Source: CAVYHX01 sp963768415 (GTDB taxonomy: Bacteria; Pseudomonadota; Gammaproteobacteria; UBA9214). From it: 64,000 bases of DNA. A program made the position numbers and the translations under genes. Under the pieces are notes generated by a model, which searched no databases, was not told where the DNA came from, and was given only the letters and a program-made list of their open reading frames with translations. Where the stretch lies: positions 22,681-86,680 of the forward strand of contig CAVYHX010000005.1 of the NCBI GenBank assembly GCA_963768415.1, in the 5' to 3' direction. The first letter of the stretch is position 1. Each line of letters opens with the position of its first letter. Positions 1 through 7,365 of this stretch are shown here, piece after piece.

Positions 1-368
1 TCGAGTGAATGCAGCTCGGTTTGCGCATCTGCCTGCAGCCGGGACTCGATATCCCTGACATGGTATTCATCCGGATACAGCCCATGCCTGTCGGACTCCG
101 CCAGTATCTCCGTCGCGTCGCGCGCGCGCGCCAGTACCCGCTTGCCGTCTGTCCAGACAGGATTAAATGCGGTTCTTGAATAAAATGCGCGCAGTGCCGG
201 CCAGTCGAGCCGGGCATCGGCAATAGCGGAGTCGGCCACTTCGAGCAGCCGCGAAAGTGGCCCGGGACCCGGCTGCAGAATCCGGGATCCGGCAGTTGGC
301 GCAAGAACCTGCTCGCTTGCCGCAACGATTGTCATGGAACTGGCGAGAAACAAAGCACAAACCAGCAC
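1..368 (-). CDS. L,D-transpeptidase (LdtD/YcbB type), N-terminal part, cut by window edge
   Basis: This is the amino-terminal part of a probable periplasmic L,D-transpeptidase, the enzyme class that makes 3-3 cross-links in peptidoglycan. The gene runs off the left edge, so the catalytic YkuD domain is not in view. Visible are a hydrophobic signal-peptide-like stretch (LVCALFLASSMTIVAA), then the scaffold-domain pattern LRAFYSRTAFNPVW and, some 30 residues later, HGLYPDEYH, which I recognise from the YcbB family. I chose the GTG at 366-368 because the ATG at 333-335 would remove the signal peptide. No better start lies upstream in frame. An ATG at 451-453 would join this frame if the run of four C at 413-416 carried a one-base error. 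The family call rests on the scaffold region alone. Confidence 0.55.
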   Translation of the reverse strand, partial: MLVCALFLASSMTIVAASEQVLAPTAGSRILQPGPGPLSRLLEVADSAIADARLDWPALRAFYSRTAFNPVWTDGKRVLARARDATEILAESDRHGLYPDEYHVRDIESRLQADAQTELHSL

Positions 369-519
369 CAGTACCCGGGTGCTATACCTGCCTGCAGCAG
401 CGCTACGCTGTGCCCCGGAAGCAGTTAAGAAATGTAGGCTGATAGACAGACATGGTTGCTACGATATCGGCATCCCTGCCCGGCACTGGAATCGCGGTCA
501 GCCATGCGGGGCTTCCGGA

Positions 520-975
520 CTAGTGAATCGAACTACCCATTGCGTTGATCACTTCATCTTCGAAACCGATTCGATCTGCAAGACATTCGCCCAGATTGGA
601 TAAATCCACCGCGAGAAACTCGACGCTGTTATCCAGCGACATAGCTTCATACTTGTCATTAAAACGCAAAATGATATCGGTGGTTTCGACGATCTTGGGA
701 TAGACCTTGTCCGCCACTGCCATGACCGAATGACGCCGCTCGCGGTTATCGGCCAGATACCGGTACAGCTGGAAATGCGCACTGGCCGTATAGTCAATCA
801 AGGCCTCGCAGAACTGGCGCAAGGCACGCTCCATCGATGGATCAGGGGTAAACGGCTGGCGGCCGGCCAGATCGGTCAGTAATGCCAGCGTCGCAGTACG
901 TGCTGACACCAGTGCATCGAGCTTCTCCCGTGACTTCTGGCGACGATCCACTTCCCCCGTAAACATTTGTCCCAT
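520..975 (-). CDS. rsd: Rsd/AlgQ family regulator of sigma 70
   Basis: A 151-residue cytoplasmic protein of the Rsd/AlgQ family. In E. coli, Rsd binds region 4 of sigma 70 in stationary phase and favours alternative sigma factors; in Pseudomonas, AlgQ affects alginate and virulence genes. The family pattern is clear: FCEALIDYTASAHFQLYRYL in the middle, then a helix around KVYPKIVETTDIILRFND, and the C-terminal block LSNLGECLADRIGFEDEVI. Length fits the family (about 150-160). It is transcribed leftwards, toward the L,D-transpeptidase gene, and nothing suggests an operon. No odd features. Confidence 0.88.
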   Translation of the reverse strand: MGQMFTGEVDRRQKSREKLDALVSARTATLALLTDLAGRQPFTPDPSMERALRQFCEALIDYTASAHFQLYRYLADNRERRHSVMAVADKVYPKIVETTDIILRFNDKYEAMSLDNSVEFLAVDLSNLGECLADRIGFEDEVINAMGSSIH

Positions 976-1300
976 AATGATTTCCTGCCCTGCTGATTAT
1001 TGTAAAATTGACCGGCGGCTGCCGCATTTCGAGCATTGTAGCAAAGGTTGCATCCGTTGTTCGCCTGATTATGCCGAAAGCTCATCCTAAGCACATGTAA
1101 TTGAATTGATTTTGCCAACACCCAGGGCACGGATTCAGCGCTGTCAGGGCGCTCTGCTCATAGTCGACCCGGCATACTGACACCCTCCATGTGTATGTAT
1201 ATGACATATCCCCTTGAGGATAGACGGTTTAATAGCTGTATGTTTATTAACCTGAATTGTGCTATTTTTTTGCGTATTACCCTTTTACTACAGGGGAACT
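976..1300. other. Intergenic region between rsd and the iscR promoter
   Basis: Divergent spacer between rsd (leftward) and iscR (rightward). Its right end leads into the iscR promoter. In the remaining 325 bases I see no convincing gene, hairpin or repeat; the promoter of rsd must lie here but I cannot point to clear boxes. Confidence 0.5.
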
Positions 1301-1334
1301 AATCTTGACTAAAAGAGTCGGTTATTACTATAGT
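1301..1334 (+). promoter_or_regulatory. iscR promoter with overlapping IscR Type 1-like operator
   Basis: A sigma 70-like promoter: TTGACT at 1305-1310 and TATAGT at 1329-1334 with an 18-base spacer. The same bases, 1301-1325, match the E. coli IscR Type 1 operator pattern (core YYGACTRWWWYAGTCRR, here TTGACTAAAAGAGTCGG) at 21 of 25 positions by my own alignment from memory. The operator covers the -35 box and most of the spacer, as in autoregulated iscR promoters. The distance from the -10 box to the iscR start is about 107 bases, so the leader is fairly long. Confidence 0.75.
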
Positions 1335-1440
1335 AACGGCATCTACAAACCGGACTGCGTCTGATTACCGGTGGCATCGCCGGCTCTTGGCCACCCGCTC
1401 CGACGGACACCGGACACATAGCGTATAGCTGAGGTTTACC

Positions 1441-1884
1441 ATGAAGTTATCAACCAAAGGTCGCCATGCTGTCACTGCGATGATGGCGCTGGCGCTGCAC
1501 CATGACAAGGGACCTGTGACACTCGCGGACATATCTGCCGAGCAGTCCATTTCCATTTCCTACCTGGAGCAGCTGTTCGCCTGCCTGCGCCAGAACGGTC
1601 TAGTGACCGGTATGCGCGGACCGGGTGGAGGCTATTGCCTCGCCCGACCGGCAAACGAAATCACCATCGCCACTATTCTCTCTACGGTCGATGATGTTGC
1701 CCGCCAGGAAGAACAGCCCCATACCCAGACAGAGGTCTCGGGCAGCTCCCAGATGTGGCTGCACCTGAGTAACCGGATTTTTGACTACCTCAACGGCATC
1801 TCGCTTGCCGAGGCAGTGGAATCCGCATCAGACGAGCGCCAGGAATCATTGTTCGGATCAGGCTTTCGCAAGACAGCGGCCTGA
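1441..1884 (+). CDS. iscR: IscR-like Rrf2 family regulator lacking Fe-S ligands
   Basis: A 147-residue Rrf2-family DNA-binding regulator, clearly IscR by its winged helix region (MKLSTKGRHAVTAMMALAL, SISYLEQLFACLRQNGLV, RGPGGGYCLA) and its place directly before iscU. In E. coli IscR, Cys92, Cys98, Cys104 and His107 hold a [2Fe-2S] cluster. Here the matching loop between ILSTVDD and the MWLHLSNRI helix is about three residues shorter and contains no cysteine, and the His107 position reads Ser. The reading frame is continuous, so this is not an indel effect. The protein has only two cysteines, both in the DNA-binding half. It should behave like permanently apo-IscR. An IscR Type 1-like operator sits upstream at 1301-1325, suggesting autoregulation. 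Confidence 0.88.
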   Translation: MKLSTKGRHAVTAMMALALHHDKGPVTLADISAEQSISISYLEQLFACLRQNGLVTGMRGPGGGYCLARPANEITIATILSTVDDVARQEEQPHTQTEVSGSSQMWLHLSNRIFDYLNGISLAEAVESASDERQESLFGSGFRKTAA

Positions 1885-1923
1885 TTTCATTAACCCACAC
1901 ATGTAGTTGTTTGGAGAATCAAG

Positions 1924-2325
1924 ATGGCATACAGCGAAAAAGTACTGGACCACTATGAGAACCCGCGTAACGTCGGCTCGTTCGACAAGGGTGACAACCA
2001 GGTCGGTACCGGCATGGTTGGGGCACCCGCTTGCGGAGATGTCATGAAGCTGCAAATCAAGGTTGGCAACAACGGCATTATTGAAGATGCCAAGTTCAAA
2101 ACCTATGGATGTGGTTCAGCTATTGCCTCCAGCTCGCTGCTGACGGAATGGGTCAAGGGCAAGTCACTGGATGAAGCCAGAAAGATCAAAAATACCGATA
2201 TCGCCGAAGAACTCGCACTGCCACCGGTGAAAATACACTGCTCGGTGCTGGCCGAGGACGCGATCAAGGCCGCGATCGATGACTATCACGGGAAAAACCC
2301 GGTACCGCACGCAGCCGGAGCCTGA
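1924..2325 (+). CDS. iscU: Iron-sulfur cluster assembly scaffold IscU
   Basis: IscU is the scaffold on which [2Fe-2S] clusters are built from sulfur delivered by the cysteine desulfurase IscS. The 133-residue product keeps all key residues: Cys37 and Asp39 in APACGD, Cys63 in TYGCGSA, His105 and Cys106, and the HscA-recognition motif LPPVK at 99-103. It starts 40 bases after iscR, with GGAG at 1913-1916 in front of the ATG. The surprise is context: iscS does not lie between iscR and iscU, and no iscA, hscB, hscA or fdx follows. A terminator closes the operon directly after it, so the partner genes must be elsewhere. Confidence 0.95.
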   Translation: MAYSEKVLDHYENPRNVGSFDKGDNQVGTGMVGAPACGDVMKLQIKVGNNGIIEDAKFKTYGCGSAIASSSLLTEWVKGKSLDEARKIKNTDIAEELALPPVKIHCSVLAEDAIKAAIDDYHGKNPVPHAAGA

Positions 2326-2341
2326 GAGTAACAGTAAATAT

Positions 2342-2374
2342 AAAAACGGGGCCTGAGAGAGGCCCCGTTTTTTT
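2342..2374 (+). terminator. Rho-independent terminator after iscU
   Basis: Perfect 12-bp stem: AAAAACGGGGCC at 2342-2353 pairs with GGCCCCGTTTTT at 2361-2372, with a 7-base loop TGAGAGA, followed by more T. It ends the iscR-iscU transcript and, having A-rich and T-rich ends, could also stop leftward transcription of the opposite strand. Confidence 0.92.
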
Positions 2375-2409
2375 GTCCGCTGCTGCGCTGCGCGCTCCAG
2401 GTCAGCCTC

Positions 2410-4479
2410 TCAGCCAAAATCGAATTCCAGCGCCTCGTCAGGTTCCTGCAGGAAATTGCCCTGGATAAGATGCACACCGCTGTTCCACAAGACCTGCAGG
2501 CAAGCCGAATTTTCCACAAACCCGCCAATGATCTGGATATTCAGCTTCTCGGTTACCTTCATGAATGCCTTCAGGTGCGCCGCCTTACCGGGATCATCTC
2601 CCAGGTTCCTGATCATATTACCACCGAGCTTCACATAGTCGACCGGGACATGACTGAACAACTGGACCACATCCTGACCAATTTCGCAGTGCTCCAGAGA
2701 GATACCGCAATCAAGCCGCCGCAGTCCTTCGCAGCACCTGACCGCGTCGCGGATGTTGCCTTTGACACTTGCCGCACAGAGTTCAAAAACCAGCCGCTCG
2801 CCACTCACATTCCGATTTTCCAGGCAATGTTTCAGGAAGCCCACAAAACCGGGATCACGCAGGCTGCCGGTTGATAACTTGACGAAAAAACGGGTGCTGA
2901 TGGCCCGGCGCTGCATCGTCATCACCACCTGTTTAACAACCCAGCGGTCGATCGACTCCATCAGACCGTTGGATTCAGCCAGGGCAATGAATCTGGCGGG
3001 TGATACGGGTTGATTTGCTGTGTCATGCAGCCGCAACAGGACTTCATATTTTTCGACAGGGTTGCCTTTAAATGAGGCAATTGGCTGGTAGACCAGATGC
3101 AAGCGGGTCGTGCTGGCGGTATCCCGCAAGAGCGCCAGCAGTGCGGCCTCCTCCTGATTGCGGCCGCTACCGGCAACGTCAACATCCAGCATTCTCACTG
3201 TGACCCTGCTGTTACCCATACCCGTGACACGCGCTTCCGCGCACGCCTTTAATGCCAGTGATAACAACGGCAGCCCACCCTCGAGTCGCTGTCGCGGCAT
3301 GGCAATCCCGATATGGCAACCGATTGCGACTGAATGGTCACCTGATTCAAATACCTGCGAGCTAATCGCATTACCGAGCTGCCTGCCCATGGCCTTCATT
3401 TCCGCGCATGTTTTACCACCGATGATATAGGCCAGAGAATAGTCTCCAATGCGTCCGGACAACAGGGATGATGTTGCAAGCGTACCCGTCATCTGTGCAA
3501 TCTTGACCAGGAGATGATCCAGCGCATGCGGGGCAAGCTGCGGGTATTCGTGTTGCAGATTATCCAGTTCCAGCAACATCAGCGCAGTGGACTCGCCGTT
3601 ATACACACCCCGCTCCAGCTCCGCCAGAAACTCCTGCCGGTTTAATAGCCCCGTAACGGGGTCACGGGTCTGTAAATAGCGCAGCCGATAGTTGCGCGCA
3701 CGAGACGCACTGGCCTGTTGCTGGATGCGCGTCAGCAGTTTTTCCGGTTTCACTTTAGCGGACCCGAGCCATTCGCAACCGTTGTCACTGTGTCTGTCAC
3801 GGTCACGGTCACGGCCACGGTCTTGTGGCGAACAGAGAAACAGTACCGGCAAATCAACGTAATCCGCGATCTGGTGAATCATGCGTGCGAGGTCCTCGCC
3901 GCTGCAACCGTCCAGCGACTCTTCAATAACCAGCACATCGGGTGAGAAATTGATGACAGAGAGCAGCGTCTGGGAGGGACTCTTCACCTGCCTGACGGTC
4001 ATACCGGCCTGTTCCAGTACCGGCACCGTACCGGTTAGCAGGTCCGGCGTCGCACCGATAATCAGCACCCGGTATCCAGCCTGGCCCGGCAACAGGCAAG
4101 ACTCCAGATACTGCATCAGTACCCGGGGAGGCGCTGGCTTGGCAAGAAATACATTACCGCCGGCCTGCACCGACCGCAGGCGTATATCCTGATCGGCACG
4201 CCCGGATAAAAACACCACGAGCGGCAAGTCCTCGATTTTGACCAGCGCAGCCTGCACCTCATCCAGGCAGGCCTGTTCGGTTGCGCCGCTCTCCAGGTCA
4301 ACAACCAGAACGGCGGCCCTGGTCTTGAGGAGTGTCTGCGATAACTGCTTTGGACTATCGAGAAAATGCAGCGTGACACCGGCGGACTCGACCCGATGAA
4401 CAAGTTCATCTTCGGCCGGACAGTCCCCCAGATAGACAACAGTTTGTTTCATCCCTTGCATACTTATCAGTGTTTCCAT
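2410..4479 (-). CDS. FimX-like protein: two REC-like domains, degenerate GGDEF and EAL
   Basis: A 689-residue cytoplasmic protein. Domains in order: REC-like 1 (about 10-130, with VVDLE and LAKPA), REC-like 2 (about 135-255, with Glu at the phosphoacceptor place in VLVIEES), a short DR-rich linker (RGRDRDRDRHSD), GGDEF-like (about 265-420) and EAL-like (about 440-685). The GGDEF signature reads IGDYS (about residue 345), so cyclase activity is unlikely. The EAL motif reads EVL (about 479), the usual NLS is KLS, and the DDFG and KID metal-binding motifs are missing, so phosphodiesterase activity is unlikely too. P. aeruginosa FimX has the same EVL motif and nearly the same length, and binds c-di-GMP without cleaving it. 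I infer a c-di-GMP receptor; a link to type IV pili is only possible, and no pilus genes are nearby. Confidence 0.82.
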   Translation of the reverse strand: METLISMQGMKQTVVYLGDCPAEDELVHRVESAGVTLHFLDSPKQLSQTLLKTRAAVLVVDLESGATEQACLDEVQAALVKIEDLPLVVFLSGRADQDIRLRSVQAGGNVFLAKPAPPRVLMQYLESCLLPGQAGYRVLIIGATPDLLTGTVPVLEQAGMTVRQVKSPSQTLLSVINFSPDVLVIEESLDGCSGEDLARMIHQIADYVDLPVLFLCSPQDRGRDRDRDRHSDNGCEWLGSAKVKPEKLLTRIQQQASASRARNYRLRYLQTRDPVTGLLNRQEFLAELERGVYNGESTALMLLELDNLQHEYPQLAPHALDHLLVKIAQMTGTLATSSLLSGRIGDYSLAYIIGGKTCAEMKAMGRQLGNAISSQVFESGDHSVAIGCHIGIAMPRQRLEGGLPLLSLALKACAEARVTGMGNSRVTVRMLDVDVAGSGRNQEEAALLALLRDTASTTRLHLVYQPIASFKGNPVEKYEVLLRLHDTANQPVSPARFIALAESNGLMESIDRWVVKQVVMTMQRRAISTRFFVKLSTGSLRDPGFVGFLKHCLENRNVSGERLVFELCAASVKGNIRDAVRCCEGLRRLDCGISLEHCEIGQDVVQLFSHVPVDYVKLGGNMIRNLGDDPGKAAHLKAFMKVTEKLNIQIIGGFVENSACLQVLWNSGVHLIQGNFLQEPDEALEFDFG

Positions 4480-4780
4480 TGTTGTTGTTTTGCAGATAGC
4501 GGCTGGCGCGCCCCTCCCCGGGTGACCAGGCGTGATATCAAGTATAGCTACAAATTCCGATTGTACACTCGCACCATGACATGCACATTATGGACCCGGC
4601 ACAATGCGAGCGGAGTTTGCATTGGATGCCACATAAAAAACGTAACTTGTTATAATATATTCTATTTCCCATTTCCGTCGGTCACACGCCACGGGGCTTC
4701 CATACATTCCGGGACCCATGGGAAGTACCCCGGCCAGTCAGGAACCGCTGATATGCGGCTTGCCAAAAGGATCGATTAAC
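4480..4780. other. Intergenic region, divergent
   Basis: About 300 bases between the leftward FimX-like gene and the rightward RibD-like gene. A TATAAT box stands at 4651-4656, but no good -35 box precedes it at normal spacing. An in-frame ATG at 4718 could extend the RibD-like protein by 21 residues, which I did not accept. I see nothing else. Confidence 0.3.
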
Positions 4781-5647
4781 ATGGGTGCACCCCTTATCCG
4801 GTTATATCCGGCCCCCGGCGGGGAGGTCACCCTGGACGGCTTGTACCTGGAACACCGGTTACATAAGCGGGGTCAGGCCGGGGAACCGTTTTTATACAGT
4901 AATTTCGTCACCTCGCTGGATGGCCGCATTGCAGTCGCGGCCGCCGGGCGCGCGACGCATACAGTCCCTGACGCAATCGCAAATCCCCGTGACTGGCGGC
5001 TGTATCAGGAGCTTGCCGGGCAAGCGGACATATTGATCACCAGCGGCCGTTTTTTCAGGCAAAGTGTGGCGGGGGAAGCCCAGGACTGGCTGCCGGTCAG
5101 CACGGCGTCCGCATATTCCGATATTCATGCATGGCGCAAGGCACAGGGGCTCACCCGGCAACCGGATATTGCCATCATGAGCGGCAGTCTGGACCTCCCG
5201 CTCGCATCGTTGCAGCCCTACCAGGACCAGCAGCGCCGGATTTTTGCAGTGACCGGCGCGCAGGCCGACGCAAAACGGTGCGCGGCCCTGGAAAATGCCG
5301 GCATCACGGTCATTCATGCCGGGCACGGTAATCAGGTCGACGGGAAAGCAATGATTGCACAACTTGCCGGGCACGATTACCGCAGCATGTATGCAATCGC
5401 CGGCCCGTCCGTTTTCTACACCCTGTTGTCAGCCGGGGTGGTCAACCGCCTGTATCTGACCATTGCGCAGCAACTGCTGGGCGGTGAGGACATCGACACC
5501 CTGACCCGCGGACCGCTACTGGAGCCGGCCCGGGGTATGCAGCTGGTCAGCCTGTATCACGACACCCATGCACCGGCAGGTACCGGTCAGTTATTTTGCG
5601 TCTTCGCTGCGGGAAGTGTCAGGCATGACCACGCGGATCCCGGGTAG
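4781..5647 (+). CDS. RibD C-terminal domain family reductase
   Basis: A 288-residue protein with the dihydrofolate-reductase-like fold of the RibD C-terminal domain. The pattern is FVTSLDGRIAV near the start, ILITSGRFFR in the middle, then MYAIAGPSVFYTLLSAGVVNRLYLTIAQQLLGG near the end, which matches NADPH-dependent pyrimidine reductases of riboflavin synthesis and their paralogues. No deaminase domain is present, so this is a stand-alone reductase-like protein; its substrate cannot be told from sequence. I chose the ATG at 4781 because AAAAGGA (4765-4771) precedes it and because the family normally begins close to this point. Confidence 0.8.
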   Translation: MGAPLIRLYPAPGGEVTLDGLYLEHRLHKRGQAGEPFLYSNFVTSLDGRIAVAAAGRATHTVPDAIANPRDWRLYQELAGQADILITSGRFFRQSVAGEAQDWLPVSTASAYSDIHAWRKAQGLTRQPDIAIMSGSLDLPLASLQPYQDQQRRIFAVTGAQADAKRCAALENAGITVIHAGHGNQVDGKAMIAQLAGHDYRSMYAIAGPSVFYTLLSAGVVNRLYLTIAQQLLGGEDIDTLTRGPLLEPARGMQLVSLYHDTHAPAGTGQLFCVFAAGSVRHDHADPG

Positions 5648-5656
5648 CACCGGTTA

Positions 5657-6106
5657 TTACGGCTGTTTCAGGCAGGCCGTTACCCGGCGGCGTATCCTGT
5701 CCACAGGCACCACGGGGCCGCAGTTGATACCTTCACAGCGCCTGGCCTCCGCGCGCCAGGCCGATGCACTGTGCACCACTTCCGGCCAGAAGGGATAGGT
5801 GCGGCACTGCAGGGGCCGCACCGGATAAATCCGGCAGCGCCCGTCCCGGTCCAGGAAAACACAGCGGTCATCCTGGCCCGAGGAGGCCACCATGTCCCCG
5901 GTTTCCAGTCGCTCGAGATAGCGCCGCCGAAACCAGCTGCGCGACAAGCCCAGAAACCGGCGTATTTTTTCGGCTTCCTGCGCGCTCAGGAAAACATAAT
6001 AATCACCACTGGCAATACAACACTCTCCGCAGCGGGTGCAGGAAAACCGCAGTTGTCGGGACTCATAGAATGGCTTCATATTCGGAAATAATATCCATAC
6101 TGTCAT
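5657..6106 (-). CDS. YkgJ family cysteine cluster protein
   Basis: A 149-residue protein of the YkgJ/UPF0153 type, thought to bind zinc or iron through conserved cysteines. Visible are CTRCGECC near residue 23, then RCVFLDRDGRCRIYPVRPLQCRTYPFWP in the middle (given here only as a family hallmark), and a final cysteine pair RRCEGINCG. The molecular role of the family is not settled. The start could also be the ATG at 6077-6079, giving MKPFYESRQLRF, which begins nearer the family norm; neither start has a strong ribosome site. It ends 10 bases from the opposing RibD-like gene. Confidence 0.85.
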   Translation of the reverse strand: MTVWILFPNMKPFYESRQLRFSCTRCGECCIASGDYYVFLSAQEAEKIRRFLGLSRSWFRRRYLERLETGDMVASSGQDDRCVFLDRDGRCRIYPVRPLQCRTYPFWPEVVHSASAWRAEARRCEGINCGPVVPVDRIRRRVTACLKQP

Positions 6107-6191
6107 TCGAGACTTGATTTCAGGATATATGCTATTGTTTACGAGAACAAACCACTCCCCCGCAAGGACAACACAGCTACTCCTGTTTCAT

Positions 6192-6740
6192 ATGATCTAT
6201 TGCAGCAATTGTGGCGCACCGGTAGTAGAAAAAATCCCTGCAGGCGACAATCGCACCCGCTTTGTCTGCGAGAACTGCAATATCATTCATTACCAGAACC
6301 CGAATATTGTCGCCGGCTGCATACCGCAGTGGCAAGGTCGCCTGCTGTTGTGCCGGCGGGCGATCGAACCCCGTTACGGTCTGTGGACACTGCCGGCTGG
6401 ATTCATGGAAAACGGTGAATCCACAGAACAGGCCGCAGCCCGCGAGACCTGGGAAGAGGCCCGCGCGCGCGTTGAGTCGATGAAACTCTACGGTGTCTTC
6501 AGTATCCCGCATATCAATCAGGTGTACATGATGTTTCTCGCGCACCTGCGGACGGGGGACTTTGAACCCGGCCCGGAAAGCCTGGATGTGCAGCTGTTCG
6601 CTGCACACGAGATTCCCTGGGAGAAACTTGCCTTTCCGGTTGTCAAACTTACACTGGAACACTATTGCAGCGACCTCGAATCGAGCGAGTTCCCGGTACG
6701 CGTACAAGACATCATCAAGCATCCGGGGCGGCACAGTTGA
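6192..6740 (+). CDS. NUDIX hydrolase with N-terminal zinc ribbon
   Basis: A 182-residue NUDIX hydrolase, an enzyme class that cleaves nucleoside diphosphates linked to another group. It begins with a zinc ribbon (YCSNCG, then FVCENC about 25 residues later) as in NudC-like and ADP-ribose type enzymes. The Nudix box is G-x5-E-x7-RETWEEA (GFMENGESTEQAAARETWEE), with Ala where Gly is usual after the EE pair. I start at MIYCSNCG (6192); the upstream ATG at 6114 would add a tail without family support. The specific substrate is not predictable. Confidence 0.87.
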   Translation: MIYCSNCGAPVVEKIPAGDNRTRFVCENCNIIHYQNPNIVAGCIPQWQGRLLLCRRAIEPRYGLWTLPAGFMENGESTEQAAARETWEEARARVESMKLYGVFSIPHINQVYMMFLAHLRTGDFEPGPESLDVQLFAAHEIPWEKLAFPVVKLTLEHYCSDLESSEFPVRVQDIIKHPGRHS

Positions 6741-6779
6741 ATGTCCGCGGCCTTCCCGAATCTCACTGGAGAAAACAAG

Positions 6780-7349
6780 ATGCTCAGACTGACCATCGTT
6801 CTTTGCTGCAGCCTGCTATTAACAGGCCTGCCGGCTGCTGCAACGCAGATTGCCGGTGTCGAAATTCCCGACGCGCTTGCGCCCGCCAGCGGCGCGCCGG
6901 AGTTGCTGCTGAATGGCGCCGGTATCAGGAAGAAATTCTTCATGGATATCTATATTGGCGCGCTGTACCTGCCTGCCAGGACACCGGACGTGCGTGCCAT
7001 CCTGAGCGATACGGGACCTGCCAGCGTACTGATGTATTTCATGCGTGGCGAGGTGAGCAAGGACAAGATCACCGGCGGCTGGAATGACGGGCTGGAGAAG
7101 AACCTCTCGAAGGAAGACATGCAAGCCATTGCAGCCAGACTGGAACAATTCAATTCATATTTTCAAACTGTTCATGAAGGCGACACTATCCGGATTGACT
7201 ATCAGCCCGCTACCGGGACAACTGTCCGCATAAACGGTGAATCACGTGGTGTTGTCACTGGCAATGACTTTTTTCGTTTCCTGCTGCGTGTATGGCTCGG
7301 ATCAAAACCGGTCAGTAAATCGCTGAAGCAAGACATGCTGGGTAACTAA
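6780..7349 (+). CDS. Chalcone isomerase-like secreted protein
   Basis: A 189-residue protein with a cleavable signal peptide (MLRLTIVLCCSLLLTGLPAAA) and a bacterial chalcone-isomerase-like domain: GAGIRKKFFMDIYIGALYLP is the characteristic first strand, and the block ILSDTGPASVLMYF follows. Bacterial members are periplasmic and have no proven enzyme activity; fatty-acid binding has been suggested for relatives. I start at 6780 because GGAG (6768-6771) lies eight bases in front of that ATG; the earlier ATG at 6741 lacks support. It is 39 bases from the NUDIX gene end and likely co-transcribed. Confidence 0.8.
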   Translation: MLRLTIVLCCSLLLTGLPAAATQIAGVEIPDALAPASGAPELLLNGAGIRKKFFMDIYIGALYLPARTPDVRAILSDTGPASVLMYFMRGEVSKDKITGGWNDGLEKNLSKEDMQAIAARLEQFNSYFQTVHEGDTIRIDYQPATGTTVRINGESRGVVTGNDFFRFLLRVWLGSKPVSKSLKQDMLGN

Positions 7350-7365
7350 TGCCTGTCATACGAAT

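Noticed and set aside
1684..1760. A frame error that hides the IscR cysteines
   Set aside because: The frame on both sides of the loop is the same and continuous, and the helix after the loop aligns without a shift. A TGT-GGC-TGC word in another frame is coincidental.
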